A stretch of 64,000 bases of DNA from the NCBI RefSeq assembly GCF_947488945.1, contig NZ_CANLBS010000010.1, forward strand, positions 1 to 64,000. Reading direction: 5' to 3'. The first letter of the stretch is position 1. Every line of letters begins with the position of its first letter. A model generated the notes under the pieces. The model did not search any database. It was not told where the DNA came from and saw only the letters and a list, made by a program, of their open reading frames with translations. Source of the stretch: an uncultured Streptomyces sp. (GTDB lineage: Bacteria > Actinomycetota > Actinomycetes > Streptomycetales > Streptomycetaceae). Of the stretch, positions 26,980 through 38,300 are shown piece after piece. The position numbers and the translations under genes are program-made.

Positions 26980-29900
26980 TTCTCGTTCCCTCTCAGGGTG
27001 GTGGCGTCGTGGAGCAGGTGCCCGGCGATGGCCTGGGCGGTCGGGTAGTCGAACACCAGGGTGGCGGGCAGCGTGGTGTTCAGCCGCTGGGCGAGGCGCT
27101 TGCGCAACTGGACCATGGTGAGCGAGTCGATCCCGAGGGAACGCAGTGCTCGGTCGGACGGCACGCTGTCGGGCCCGGGCAGGCCGAGGACGTCGGCGAC
27201 TTCGCTGCGGACGAGTTCCAGCAGCAGAGCCGGCCGCTCGGCTTCGGAGGCGCCCGCCATCCGCGTGTCGAGGGACTGCGCGGTCCCGGAAGCCTCGGTG
27301 CTGTGCTCCGTGGTGGTGCGTCGCAGCAGGCCGCGCAGCAAGGGCGGGGCTTGCGCGGCGCCGAGCGCGTGTCGCAACGATCCCAGTTCCAGGTGCACGG
27401 GCAGCAACTGGGGCTCGGGCCGCGCGAGTGCGACGTCCAGGGCGTGCAAGCCCTCCGTCAGGGTCAGGGCACCGACCCCCTGGCGCCGCAGGCGTCCCAG
27501 CTCGGCCTTGCCGAGGTGGGCGGTCATACCCACTCCGGCCTGTTCCCAGAGCCCGAAAGCGAGGCTGAGTCCGGTCAGGCCCCGCTTGCGTCGGTTCGCC
27601 GCCAGGGCGTCCAGCGTCGCGTTCGCCGCGGCGTACCCGCCTTGTCCCGCGGTGCCCAGTGTTCCGGCCGCCGAGGAGAAGAGTACGAACGCGGCCAGGT
27701 CCAGGTGCTCGGTCAACTCGTCGAGCAGGCGCGCCCCTTGGACCTTGGGTGCCATCACCCGGTGCAGCCGCTCCGCGGTGAAGCCCTCCACCAGGCCGTC
27801 GTCGAGCACGCCGGCGAGGTGGAAGACGGCCGTGAGGGGATGGTCCGGGTCGATCCCTTCGAGTACCGCGGCCACCGCGGCCCGGTCCGTGACGTCGCCC
27901 GCGACCAGGTCCACCTGCTCCGCGCCCGCGGTTTCGAGTCCCCGCAGGAACGGGCCGGCTCCGGGGGTGCCGTCACCCCGCCGCGACAGCAGCACGAACC
28001 GCCGCGCCCCGTGCGCGCGGACCAGGTGTGCGGCAAGCACGCTGCCGAGTTCGCCGGAACCGCCGGTGATCAGCACCGTGCCGTCCGGGTCGAGGGCGCG
28101 TGGGAGGGTCAGCACGGTCCTGTGCCCGGCGTTCTGCCGCGCGTGGTGCAGGGCGTACGGCGCGTCGCGTACGTCGAAGGCGGTGAACGGCACCGTGTCC
28201 TGCCCCGCGTCGGGGGCGGACGGATCAGCGGCCGCCTGTGCGAAGGTGAGCCCGGCGGGCATCGGCCCGAGGGTGGCGCCCTCGACGCGGACGTGAGGGG
28301 CGAGCGCGACTGCCGCATGGCCCATGACCCGGTCGCCCGCGTGTACGGAGGTGACGGCGCTGCCGGTCTCCACGACGGTCCCGGCGAACGCCAGTACCTC
28401 AGCGTGCTCCGGGGGCATCCCGGCGGCGCGCACCTCGACGCGGACCTCACCCGGTGCGACCGGCTCCGGGGCGCCCCCGTCGTGCGTGGCGGCGATGACG
28501 CCCAGGTGGCCGTCCTCCCCCTGGTGCAGGTGCCAGCCGTCTTCGTCCGGCAGGACGAGCGCATCGGCCTCCTCGACGGTCGGTTTCGCCCGTGGCACGT
28601 GGGCGGTCCCGTCGCGCAGCACGCACTCCGGCTCGCCGGTGGTCTCGATGACGTGCGCCAGGAGCCGGAAGTCCGGGGTGCCGGGATCGAGGTCGATCAG
28701 GCGCAGGACCCGCTCGGGCTGTTCCGTGCGGGCCGTGCGCACCATGCCCCACACCGCGGCCTGGGCCCAGTTCCCCACCTGGTCGTCGGGGCTCGCTGAC
28801 ACGGCGTCACGGGTGATCCAGAGGAGTTCCGCGTCCTGGAGCCGGGCCTCGCCGAAGCACGTCTGGAGGGCCCGCAGCGCTTCGGCCGCGCTCCGTTCCG
28901 CGTCGTACCACTGGTCGGACGCGCGGTCGGGCGGCGCGAACAGCAGTCGCCGAGGCGTGTCCGCCCCGATGTCGAGCCGCTTCACGAGGGCGTCCAGGTC
29001 GGGTACGACGTCGGCGCCGAGCCCCGCGCCCCACTCCGCGTCGCCGACCACGAGGGTGCCCGCGGGGTCGAGGGCTTCGGCCGCGGGGTGTACGGGTTCG
29101 AAGGCGACGCGGTAGAGGTGCTCGGCGAACGGGTGTCCGCGACGCCTGCCGGGCTGGAACCGCAACCCGCCGATCCGGGCCACCGGGTGGCCTGCCGGGT
29201 CGGCCAGCCACACGGTGGCCGGCGCGAGATCCTCGTCGCCGCCGGATTCGAACGACACGCGAACGGTCAGTTCTCTGCCCGCGGCACGGAACAGCTCGAC
29301 GTCCGACCAGATGAACGGGACGAGCGGCCCAGGAGCGGCGCCCGCTTCCATCAGGCCCGCGACGACGACCTGCAGTGCCGCGTCGAACAGCGACGGATGC
29401 AGGCCGTGGCCGGCCGGATCCAGCGCCTCCGGGAGTGATACCCGCGCGTGGTAGACGCCGTCGTGGCGGGCGAGTTCGCGCAGTCCGCGGAAGGCCGGGC
29501 CGTAGTCGAGGCCGTTGGCGAGGGCGCGTCCGTAGAAGGCTTCGACGTCGAGGGTCCGGGCCCCGCGCACCGGCCGGTCGGCGAGGTCCGGCGGCATCGT
29601 GGCTCCGGCGCCCGCGCGGGTCACGCACTCTGCGGTCACGTGCTGCTGCCAGACCAGCGGCTCGCCGGTGTCCTCGGGCTGGCTGTGGAACGCGTAAGCG
29701 CGCCGCCCGTGCGCGTCCGGATCGCCGACGGTGGCCTGGATCCGCAGCGCGCGGCCCGGGAGGAGGACGACCGGCTCCAGCAGTGTCAGGTCTGCCACGG
29801 CGTCGGCACCCGCAATCCGGGCGGCGAAGAGCGCCGCGTCGGCCAGGCCCGCGCCCGGCACGTAGACCTGCCCGCCGACGACGTGATCGGCCAGCCACGG

Positions 29901-32900
29901 GCCGTCGTCGAGGGACAGCCGGCCGGTGAACAGGTGACCGCCGCCGGCGGCGAGCGTCGTGACCGCGTCGAACCACGGGTGCCCGTCGGCGGACCGGTCT
30001 GCCGTCACCGCGGCGGGCCCGGCCGGAAGGTCGCCGAGCCAGAAGCGTTGGCGCTGGAACGCGTACGTCGGGACGTCGGTCTTGCCGGCGCCGCAGGACC
30101 CGAGGACGCGTTCCCAGTCCAGCGGGAAGCCCTGCTCGAACAGTGTGGCGGCCGCTCGCCAGAGCTGGTCCAGGCCGCCCGAGGCCCCCTCGGGCGGTGT
30201 GCCGAGCTCGACGAACGCTCCGATCCCCTCGTGGCGCAGCCGCTCCAACGCGCGGTCGGGCCTCGTGGGTTCCGTCTCCGGCAGGTCGCGGAGCCAGAAG
30301 TCGCCGCCGAGCTCCGGGCCCGGCACGGTCTCGCCCGTCAGACGCGAACGGAAGGGGATGGAGGTCCGGGCGGGGACGATCCCCGAAAGCGCACCGGGAA
30401 TCGTGTCCCCCGAGCGCGCGCGTGCCCGGAGGGCGACGACGCGGGCGCCGTCCTCCAAGCTCAACGCCCCGCTCACGACGGCGGCGGCGACCTCGCCCTG
30501 TGCGTCGCCCACCACCGCAGCCGGCTCCACACCCCAGCTGCGCCACAGCGCCGCACGTCCGAGGTGGGCCGCGAACCGTGTGCACGGCAGCACATCGGGG
30601 CTGTCCACGTCCTCCTCACCGCGCAGCACCTTCAGCACGGACCAGCCGGTCAGGGGCGAGAGGACCGCGTCGCACTCCGCCACGGCGTCGTGGAACACCG
30701 CGCTCTGCTCCAGCAGTTGACCGTCGGTGCCTGGTGGCCGCGGGTCCTGGTCGGCGAACACGAAGGCGATCTCCCCCAGCGCCGTGCCGGAGCCGGGGGA
30801 GATCGCCCGCAGGGCTCGGGCGGCATCGACGGCGTTGTCCGCGAAGACCACGGCGCGCGCGTCGAAGTGCGTACGGCCGACGGCGGAGGTGTGGGCGATG
30901 TCCCGCATCGACCCGGTGGGCCGTGCGTCGAGCCATTCGGCCCAGTGCCGGGCCTGCGCGCGCAGCGCGTCCGCGTCGGGGCCCGAGACGACCAGCGGGT
31001 GGGCCGGCGGGTGGACCGGATCGTCGCCGGGCCGGTCCGCGGGCGCGGCCTGTGGTGCTTCTTCGATGATGACGTGCGTGTTCGTGCCGCTGATGCCGAA
31101 TGAGCTGATGCCGGCGCGGCGCACCCGCCGTGTCCGCGGCCACGGCCTCGCCTGCCGCAGGAGCTCCAGTTCGCCGCCGGTCCACTTGATGCGGGTGTTC
31201 GGCTTCTCCGCGTGGAGCGTGCGGGGCAGCCACTCGTGCTGAAGCGCCATCACCATCTTGATGACGCCGATGACGCCGGAGGCCGCCTGGGCGTGGCCGA
31301 TGTTGGACTTGGCCGATCCCAGGTGCAGGGGCCGCACGCGGCCCGAGAAGACCGCGGCGAGGGCGCCGGCCTCGATGGGATCGCCGAGCACGGTGCCGGT
31401 GGCGTGCGCTTCGACGGCGTCGATGTCGGCCGGGGTCAGTCCCCCGTCGGCGAGGGCACTGCGGAGCACGCGCTGCTGCGCGAGGCCGTTCGGCGCGGTG
31501 AGCCCCTGGCTGCGGCCGTCCTGGTTCATGGCGGTGCCCCGCACGACGGCCAGCACACGGTCGCCGTCGCGCGTCGCGTCCGAGAGCCGCTTGAGCACCA
31601 GGACGCCGCAGCCTTCCGCCCAGCTCGTCCCGTCGGCGTCGTCGGCGAAGCTCTTGCAGCGGCCGTCGGCCGCGAGCCCGTCGAGGCGGCTGAACTCGAC
31701 GAAGATCTGCGGGGTGCTCATCACGGTCACTCCGCCGGCGAGCGCCAGATCGCACTCGCCGCTGCGCAGCGCCTCGCACGCCAGGCGCAGGGCCACGAGT
31801 GAGGAGCTGCACGCGGTGTCGATGGTGAGCGCCGGCCCGGAGAGGCCGAGGGTGTAGGACACCCGGCCGGAGATCAGGCTCGATCCGTTGCCGGTGATCT
31901 TGTAGCCGTCGCTGCTTCCGACGTCCCAGCGCCGGGCGACGTCGTAGTCCGAGCTCATGGCGCCGAGGTAGACGCCCGTGTTGCTGCCTTCGAGGGAAGC
32001 GGTGCGCAGATTGGCCCGCTCGAGTGCCTCCCACACGACTTCCAGGACGAGTCGCTGCTGCGGGTCCAGGGACAGCGCTTCGCGCGGGCTGAGCCCGAAG
32101 AACGCCGCGTCGAAGTCCTCGACGTCGCGTACGAAGCCGCCCTTGCGCGCGAAGCGCCTGCCGGTGGCGGCGTGCTCCGCCTCCTCGATCGTGCTGAGGT
32201 CCCACCCGTCCCAGCGGCGTGGGAACGGGGAGGAGGCTTCGCGGCCGTCGACGAGCAGTCTCCAGAACGCTTCGGGCGTGTCGATTCCGTCCGGAAGCCG
32301 GCAGGCCATGGACACGATCACGACGGGGTCGTCGTCGTCGGGCCGCGCGGGCACCGCGTCGGTGGCGGGCGGCGCGTGCGGGGCCTCGTGCTGCGCGTCG
32401 ACGTGTGTCAGCAGCAGGGTCGCGATCGCCCGCGGTGTGGGGTAGTCGAAGGCGAGCACGGTGGGCAGCGGGACCCGTGTCCGTGCGCTGAGCCGGTTTC
32501 GCAGCTCGACCACCATCAGGGAGTCGAAACCCTGTTCGCGCAGGGGGAGGTCGGGGCGCACGTCGGCCGCGGGCCGGCCGAGCAGGGCCGCGGCCTCCTT
32601 GGTGACGAGTGCGACCACTGCTCCGGGACGTTCGGGTTCGGGCAGTGCCCTCACGTCCGTGCGCCACGAAGCACCGGCGAGGACCGGGATCGCGTCGTCG
32701 TGTTCGTCCAGCCAGTAACTGCGGCGGTCGAAGGCGTACGCCGGAAGGTCCGCCCTGCGTGTGTCCGGGGCGAACACACGCTGCCAGGGGATCGGGACCC
32801 CTTGGGTGTGCAGCTCCGCCGGTCCTCGCAGCGCCTGTTCGAGCCCTCCGTGGCCGCGGCGCAGGCTGCCGACCACGACGGCGGCCCCGTCGGATCCGGT

Positions 32901-35354
32901 CCCCTGCGCCAGTGCTATCTGGAGCACCGGATGCGGGCTCACCTCGACGAAGGTTCCGAACCCGTCCGCTCTCAGGCGTTCGAGCGCGCGGTCGAAGCGC
33001 ACCGGCTCGCGCAGGTTGCGGCACCAGTAGTCCGCGTCGAGCTCCGGCCCGGTCGCCCGCTCCCCCGTCACGCTCGAGTAGAAGGCGATCCCCGCCTCCG
33101 CGGGGACAAGACCCGTGAGCTGTTCGCGCAGTTCGGGCAGCAGCACGTCCATGTGCGGGCTGTGCGAGGCGTAGTCCACATCCACGCGCTGGCAGTACGC
33201 GCCGGTGGCCTCCATCTGCGCGAGGAAGCGGTCCACCGCCCCGCTGTCGCCGGCCACGACGGTCGAGCGCGGGGTGTTCACCACGGCGACGGACAGCGCC
33301 TCGCCGTAGGCCGCCAGTTCCTCGACGACTTCACCCACCGGGCGTTCCACCAGTCCCATCGCCCCGTCCGGCGCACGGTCGTGCACGGCGCGGGCGCGCA
33401 ACGCCACGATGCGAGCGCCGTCCGCCAGGCTCAACGCCCCGCTGACGACCGCCGCGGCGACCTCGCCCTGGCTGTGGCCGACGACCGCCGAGGGTTCGAC
33501 GCCCCAGGCGCGCCACATCGCGGCGAGACCGACGTACATGGCGAACAACGCGGGCTGCACCACGTCCGTGCGCGTGAACGTCGGCGCGAGACCGTCCTGC
33601 CCCCGCACGACGGCGGCGACCGAGAACCCGGTGTGCGGGGAGAGTGCCTCGTCGCAGGCGGCAACGGCCTCGCGGAACGCGTCGTTCTGCTCCCACAGGG
33701 ACCGGCCCATCCCCCACCACTGGGCCCCCTGACCGGGGAAGACGAACGCGACGCGGCCGCGATCGGCCACCGCACCCGTCACCACCGCGTCGTGGCTCTC
33801 GTCCGCGGCGAGCGCCCGCAGGCCGGCCACCGCCTCGTCGGTCGTGCCGGCGATCACCGCGCCGCGCACGGGGTGCTGTGTGCGGGTCGTCGCCAGCGAG
33901 TGGGCGACGTCGGACAGTCTCGTCCCGGGTGCCTGTCCGAGATGGGTCGCCAGCCGTTCGGCGTTGCGCGCGAGCGACTGCGTGCTCGTGCCGGACACCG
34001 TCAGGCAGACGGCACCGTCCGCGCCCGGTGCGTCCCGTTCCGGCGTGCCCCCGGGTGCCTCGCCGAGGGCGACGTGCGCGTTGGTGCCGCCGTATCCGAA
34101 GCTGCTCACTCCGGCGAACCGCGGCCCGGCGGGCCACGCGGCCGCCTCGGTGACCACGTCCAGGCGTTCGGCGGAGAAGTCGATGCGCGGGTTCGGTGTG
34201 TGGAAGTGCAGGCTCGGCGGGATGACGCCGTGGTGCACCGCCAGCGCGGTCTTGACGAGCCCGAGCACGCCGGCCGCCGGTTCGAGATGGCCGAAGTTCG
34301 TCTTCGCCGAGCCGATGCGCAGCGGCGCTGGCCGGTCGGGCCCGAACACGGCGCCGAGCGCGCCCGCCTCCGTCACGTCGCCCAGCGACGTGCCCGTGCC
34401 GTGCGCCTCGACGTACGACACCGCACGCGGCGCGACGCCTGCGTCCTGCCACGCCGACCGCAGCACCTCCGTCTGCGCCTCGCGGCTGGGGGCGGTCAGT
34501 CCGTCCGTCGCGCCGTCGTTGTTGACGGCGCTGCCGTGCACCAGCGCGTAGACGCGGTCGCCGTCGGCGAGCGCGTCGGACAGCCGGCGCAGCACGACGA
34601 CCGCGCAGCCCTCGCCTCGGGCGTAACCGTCGCCGTCGCCGTCGAAGGCCCGGCTGAGGCCGGCGGGGCTCTGCGTGCCGAGTTTCGTCAAGGCCACCGA
34701 GGTGTTCGGGTGCAGCATCAGGTTGACGCCGCCGGCCAGTGCGAAGTCCGACTCGCCGGAGCGCAGGCTCTGCACGGCGAGGTGGACGGCGACCAGGGAG
34801 GAGCTCGACGCGGTCGCCACGCCCATCGCGGGGCCGCGCAGCCCGAGCGCGTAGGCGATGCGGGACGGGATCACCGAGTTGTCCCAGCCGATGGCCGAGT
34901 GGGCGTGGATCGCCTCGGCGGCGCCCTGCGTGAACAGCGGGTACTCCTGCCACATCGCGCCCATGAAGACGCCGGTGCGTGTGCCCGCGAGACTCGCGGT
35001 GGAACGCCGCGCGTCCTCGACCGCGGCGCACGCCACCTCCAGGGCGATGCGCTGCTGCGGGTCCATCTGCCGGGCCTCGGCCGGTGGGATGCCGAAGTAC
35101 TCCGCGTCGAATCCGGTGACGTCGTCGAGGAATCCGCCTCGGCGGTTCGCCGCCCGGCCGGACGCCTCCGCGTCGGCCCACGCGGTGGCGTTCCACCGGT
35201 CGGCCGGCACCTGCCGTACCGCGTCGACCCCCTGGAGCAGAGCCTGCCAGAGTGCGGTCGGATCCTCGATCAGGGCCGGCAGTCGGCAGCCGATGCCGAC
35301 GATCGCCACCGGCTCGTGGCGGTCGTCGGTCCGGGCGGGAGTCTGGTCAGTCAC
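26976..35354 (-). CDS. type I PKS: KS(Ser)-AT-ACP-KS-AT(dead)-DH-ER(dead)-KR-ACP
   Basis: 2792 aa. First KS has TASSSSL in place of TACSSSL (about residue 184), a Ser-KS as in decarboxylating loading modules; its two His are kept. The first AT has GHSQGE and YASHS (about 626 and 729), the pattern for methylmalonyl-CoA. ACP at about 942 (GFDSL). The second KS is active (DTACSSSL, 1180). The second AT is degenerate: GDAQGE replaces GHSxG and about 100 residues are gone. DH has HVVGGQVYVP and FDAALQ (active). An ER start and end remain, but its nucleotide-binding centre is missing. KR has TGGSGELG, Tyr in GYAAAN and an LDD motif (B-type). Terminal ACP GIDSL. The likely output is an alpha,beta-unsaturated short acyl chain from a propionyl starter (inferred). 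Confidence 0.9.
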   Translation of the reverse strand: MTDQTPARTDDRHEPVAIVGIGCRLPALIEDPTALWQALLQGVDAVRQVPADRWNATAWADAEASGRAANRRGGFLDDVTGFDAEYFGIPPAEARQMDPQQRIALEVACAAVEDARRSTASLAGTRTGVFMGAMWQEYPLFTQGAAEAIHAHSAIGWDNSVIPSRIAYALGLRGPAMGVATASSSSLVAVHLAVQSLRSGESDFALAGGVNLMLHPNTSVALTKLGTQSPAGLSRAFDGDGDGYARGEGCAVVVLRRLSDALADGDRVYALVHGSAVNNDGATDGLTAPSREAQTEVLRSAWQDAGVAPRAVSYVEAHGTGTSLGDVTEAGALGAVFGPDRPAPLRIGSAKTNFGHLEPAAGVLGLVKTALAVHHGVIPPSLHFHTPNPRIDFSAERLDVVTEAAAWPAGPRFAGVSSFGYGGTNAHVALGEAPGGTPERDAPGADGAVCLTVSGTSTQSLARNAERLATHLGQAPGTRLSDVAHSLATTRTQHPVRGAVIAGTTDEAVAGLRALAADESHDAVVTGAVADRGRVAFVFPGQGAQWWGMGRSLWEQNDAFREAVAACDEALSPHTGFSVAAVVRGQDGLAPTFTRTDVVQPALFAMYVGLAAMWRAWGVEPSAVVGHSQGEVAAAVVSGALSLADGARIVALRARAVHDRAPDGAMGLVERPVGEVVEELAAYGEALSVAVVNTPRSTVVAGDSGAVDRFLAQMEATGAYCQRVDVDYASHSPHMDVLLPELREQLTGLVPAEAGIAFYSSVTGERATGPELDADYWCRNLREPVRFDRALERLRADGFGTFVEVSPHPVLQIALAQGTGSDGAAVVVGSLRRGHGGLEQALRGPAELHTQGVPIPWQRVFAPDTRRADLPAYAFDRRSYWLDEHDDAIPVLAGASWRTDVRALPEPERPGAVVALVTKEAAALLGRPAADVRPDLPLREQGFDSLMVVELRNRLSARTRVPLPTVLAFDYPTPRAIATLLLTHVDAQHEAPHAPPATDAVPARPDDDDPVVIVSMACRLPDGIDTPEAFWRLLVDGREASSPFPRRWDGWDLSTIEEAEHAATGRRFARKGGFVRDVEDFDAAFFGLSPREALSLDPQQRLVLEVVWEALERANLRTASLEGSNTGVYLGAMSSDYDVARRWDVGSSDGYKITGNGSSLISGRVSYTLGLSGPALTIDTACSSSLVALRLACEALRSGECDLALAGGVTVMSTPQIFVEFSRLDGLAADGRCKSFADDADGTSWAEGCGVLVLKRLSDATRDGDRVLAVVRGTAMNQDGRSQGLTAPNGLAQQRVLRSALADGGLTPADIDAVEAHATGTVLGDPIEAGALAAVFSGRVRPLHLGSAKSNIGHAQAASGVIGVIKMVMALQHEWLPRTLHAEKPNTRIKWTGGELELLRQARPWPRTRRVRRAGISSFGISGTNTHVIIEEAPQAAPADRPGDDPVHPPAHPLVVSGPDADALRAQARHWAEWLDARPTGSMRDIAHTSAVGRTHFDARAVVFADNAVDAARALRAISPGSGTALGEIAFVFADQDPRPPGTDGQLLEQSAVFHDAVAECDAVLSPLTGWSVLKVLRGEEDVDSPDVLPCTRFAAHLGRAALWRSWGVEPAAVVGDAQGEVAAAVVSGALSLEDGARVVALRARARSGDTIPGALSGIVPARTSIPFRSRLTGETVPGPELGGDFWLRDLPETEPTRPDRALERLRHEGIGAFVELGTPPEGASGGLDQLWRAAATLFEQGFPLDWERVLGSCGAGKTDVPTYAFQRQRFWLGDLPAGPAAVTADRSADGHPWFDAVTTLAAGGGHLFTGRLSLDDGPWLADHVVGGQVYVPGAGLADAALFAARIAGADAVADLTLLEPVVLLPGRALRIQATVGDPDAHGRRAYAFHSQPEDTGEPLVWQQHVTAECVTRAGAGATMPPDLADRPVRGARTLDVEAFYGRALANGLDYGPAFRGLRELARHDGVYHARVSLPEALDPAGHGLHPSLFDAALQVVVAGLMEAGAAPGPLVPFIWSDVELFRAAGRELTVRVSFESGGDEDLAPATVWLADPAGHPVARIGGLRFQPGRRRGHPFAEHLYRVAFEPVHPAAEALDPAGTLVVGDAEWGAGLGADVVPDLDALVKRLDIGADTPRRLLFAPPDRASDQWYDAERSAAEALRALQTCFGEARLQDAELLWITRDAVSASPDDQVGNWAQAAVWGMVRTARTEQPERVLRLIDLDPGTPDFRLLAHVIETTGEPECVLRDGTAHVPRAKPTVEEADALVLPDEDGWHLHQGEDGHLGVIAATHDGGAPEPVAPGEVRVEVRAAGMPPEHAEVLAFAGTVVETGSAVTSVHAGDRVMGHAAVALAPHVRVEGATLGPMPAGLTFAQAAADPSAPDAGQDTVPFTAFDVRDAPYALHHARQNAGHRTVLTLPRALDPDGTVLITGGSGELGSVLAAHLVRAHGARRFVLLSRRGDGTPGAGPFLRGLETAGAEQVDLVAGDVTDRAAVAAVLEGIDPDHPLTAVFHLAGVLDDGLVEGFTAERLHRVMAPKVQGARLLDELTEHLDLAAFVLFSSAAGTLGTAGQGGYAAANATLDALAANRRKRGLTGLSLAFGLWEQAGVGMTAHLGKAELGRLRRQGVGALTLTEGLHALDVALARPEPQLLPVHLELGSLRHALGAAQAPPLLRGLLRRTTTEHSTEASGTAQSLDTRMAGASEAERPALLLELVRSEVADVLGLPGPDSVPSDRALRSLGIDSLTMVQLRKRLAQRLNTTLPATLVFDYPTAQAIAGHLLHDATTLRGNEK

Positions 35355-38300
35355 GGGAAGCCCCGATCTCGTCGGACGCGTAGAGCGCCAGGCATGTCTG
35401 CTCGATCGCGGCGAGCGGTTCCGCGTCGTTCAGGATCGTCATGTGGTTCGCGGCGTCGATGTCCACCAGGCGCAGGCCCGGCAGTTCTCGTCGCCAGTCC
35501 TGCTGGTAGTTCACGTGGTCGAGGGAGAAGGTCTCGCCGGTGACCTGGAAGTAGGGTTCGGCCTCGCCCAGGAAGAGCCCGCGCCGGTTGCGGAAGTAGG
35601 TGGCGACCACGGCTTCCGGACGTGGCAGAGGGCTGATGGTGTGCTCGCCGAGCTGGTAGGCGAGCTGGATGGCCATGTTGCGCCGGACGAACCGAGCGGT
35701 CTGGGCGGGGCTCATGGCGAGTCCGCGCCCGGCCGCCAGCTCCGCGAGCTGCTGTACGAACGCGTCCTCGTCCAGGTGCTCCGCGACCTCGTCCCGGTGG
35801 ACGAGACGAGCACGCAGGACCGCCGGGTCCTTCTCCCCCGTCGGCCAGAGCAGGGAATTGACGACCTGGAGAGCCGCGCTCCGCGCGGACTGGAACCCGT
35901 TCGCGTTCGATTTCGCCAGGCCGGTCGCGTCGGGTGAGTCGACCATCGTCAGCGAGGCCACGTCCTGGTCCTGTGTCTGGAGCAGCCGGGTCACCTCGTA
36001 GGCGACGATGCCGCCGAGGCAGAACCCGCCGACGTCGTACGGCCCTTCGGGCTGCACCGAACGGATGACCTCGGTGTAGTACTCGGCCATGGCCGTGACG
36101 CCCTCGACGGGCGCGTTGTCGGTCAGCAGGCCACGGGCCTGGATGCCGTAGAACGGGCGGTCGATGCGCTCGGCGATCGTGCGGTAGGACTCGACGCCGG
36201 CGAGGGCGCCGTGGATCCAGAAGACCGGCCTGCCCCGGGTCGCTCCGTTGAGGCGCACCAGCTCCGGGGGCGGCACGCGGGTGGGGTGGGCCGCCGCCTC
36301 GGGCAGCCGTGCCACCACGTCGTTCAAGGTGTCGTGCGGCTGCCACCATTCGGGCCGGAACCCCGGAAACGCGTTGCTGATCCGGCCCAGCATCGCGACC
36401 AGGAGCAGGGAGTTGAGACCGTAGTCGGCGAGCGACCTCGTGGCGTCGATCTCGTGGCGCGGCAGGCCCAGCACCGAGGCGACGAGGTCGGCGACGAAGG
36501 CTTCGCCGTCCGGAGCGCCGACGCCCGTGTGCGGGGTCCGGTCCGGCCGCGGGGCCTGCTCGGCGAAGCACTCCCGGCGTGCGAAGGGGTACCCGGGCAG
36601 GGCGATCCGCCGGCGTCGGGCGCCGCGGTGCATCGAATCCCAGTCGATGGACGTGCCCGAAGCCCACTGTTGTGCGACGTGGTCGAGCTGGGTCGGCTCC
36701 CCGTCGTACTCGGCGGCGGCTGCCGCGGGATCGATGCCGTCGGCGAACGCCACGCGGGCGAGCGGGTCCGGGTCTCCGCCGAGCCAACCGCCCAGAAGGC
36801 GGGCGGCCTCGTCCGTGCTCCGCGCCACGAAGGCCAGCCGGCAGCTCATCGCCTCGCGGCCGACCTGCAACGTGTACGCGATGTCCGCCCAGGAGCGCGG
36901 GTCCGCCTCGGCCAGCCGATGGATCAGCCGTCGCGCCCGCTCGCGGAGAGCGTCGACGCTCTGCGCCGAGAGCACGAGGACCTGGGCACCCGGGTCCTCG
37001 TCCGGGGTCGGGGAGGCGAGGTGGTGCTCCAGTACGACATGGGCGTTCACGCCGCCGATCCCGAAGCTGTGCATGCCGGCGCGGCGCGGCAGCGGCCGGC
37101 CGGCGTCGTCGGTGCGCTCGGGCCAGGGCAGGTTCTGTGCGGTGATGCGCAGGCGCGTCCCCGTGAGGGAGAGGTCGGGGTGCAGCCGCCCGAAGCCCGG
37201 GAGCGCCGGGATCACGCCGTGCCGCATGGCCTGCGCGGTCTTCACCAGCGCGGCCAGGCCGGAGACCACCTCCGTGTGCCCGATGCAGGGCTTCACGCTG
37301 CCCAGGTACGTCACGTCTTCGCTGTCGTCCTCGCTGCGGAGTCCGGCGCCGAGCGCCGCCAGTTCCGCGCTGTCCGCCAGCATCGAGCTCATGCCGTGGG
37401 TCTCGATGTAGTCCACGGCGCCCGGATCGATCGCGGCGTCGGCGTAGGCGTGCGCGACGGCCGCCTTCATGCCCTTGATGTTCGGTGCCGTGAAGGACAC
37501 GCCTCTGCCGCCGTGGGCCACGCCGGTGCCGCGCACGACGCAGTGGACGAAGTCCCCGTCCTCGATGGCCCGCCTCAGTGGTTTGATCAGGACGGCGGCG
37601 ACGCCCTCGCTGCGCGCCGTTCCGTCGGCACCCTGCTGAAACGGCCGGACGTCGCCGCTCGGGCTGAGCATTCCCGCGGCCCGCATCCCGTCGAAACCCG
37701 CGGGCGACATCACCAGGTTCACGCCGCCGACGAGCGCCTGCTCGCACTCGCCGTCGCGGATGGACCGGATCGCCCGGTGCAGGGCGACGAAGGAGGACGA
37801 GCACGTCGTGTCGCTCTGCTCGCTGGGGCCGTTGAGGTCGAGCAGGTACGAGATCCGGTTGGGCACCATCGCGGGCGACGGCAGGCTCATCAGGTCCGTG
37901 GCCGCGGGCCGGTATTCGCTCTGCGTCGTGGCGACGAACACGCCCGTGGGCCGCTTGCGCAGTTCGGCCGGCCGGTAGCCCGCGTCCTCGACGGCGTTCC
38001 ACGACGTCATCAGCAGCAGGCGCAGCTCCGGCGTCACCTGGCGCGCCTCGGTCATCGACATGCGGAAGAAGAGAGGGTCGAATTCATGCGCCCCGTCGAG
38101 GAATCCGCCTCGTAATGCGGCTGCCTCGTCGCCGTGGCACGCCCAGTCGGCACGCTTCTGCGGCGGTGCGGTGATGCACCGTCGGCCTTCCTCGACGACC
38201 CGCCAGAACTCATCGGTGTCGTCGGCCCCGGGGAAGCGCGCGGACATGCCGACGATCGCCATGGCGTCGAGTGCGGCCTCGTCCGGCTCGGGCTGCGGCC

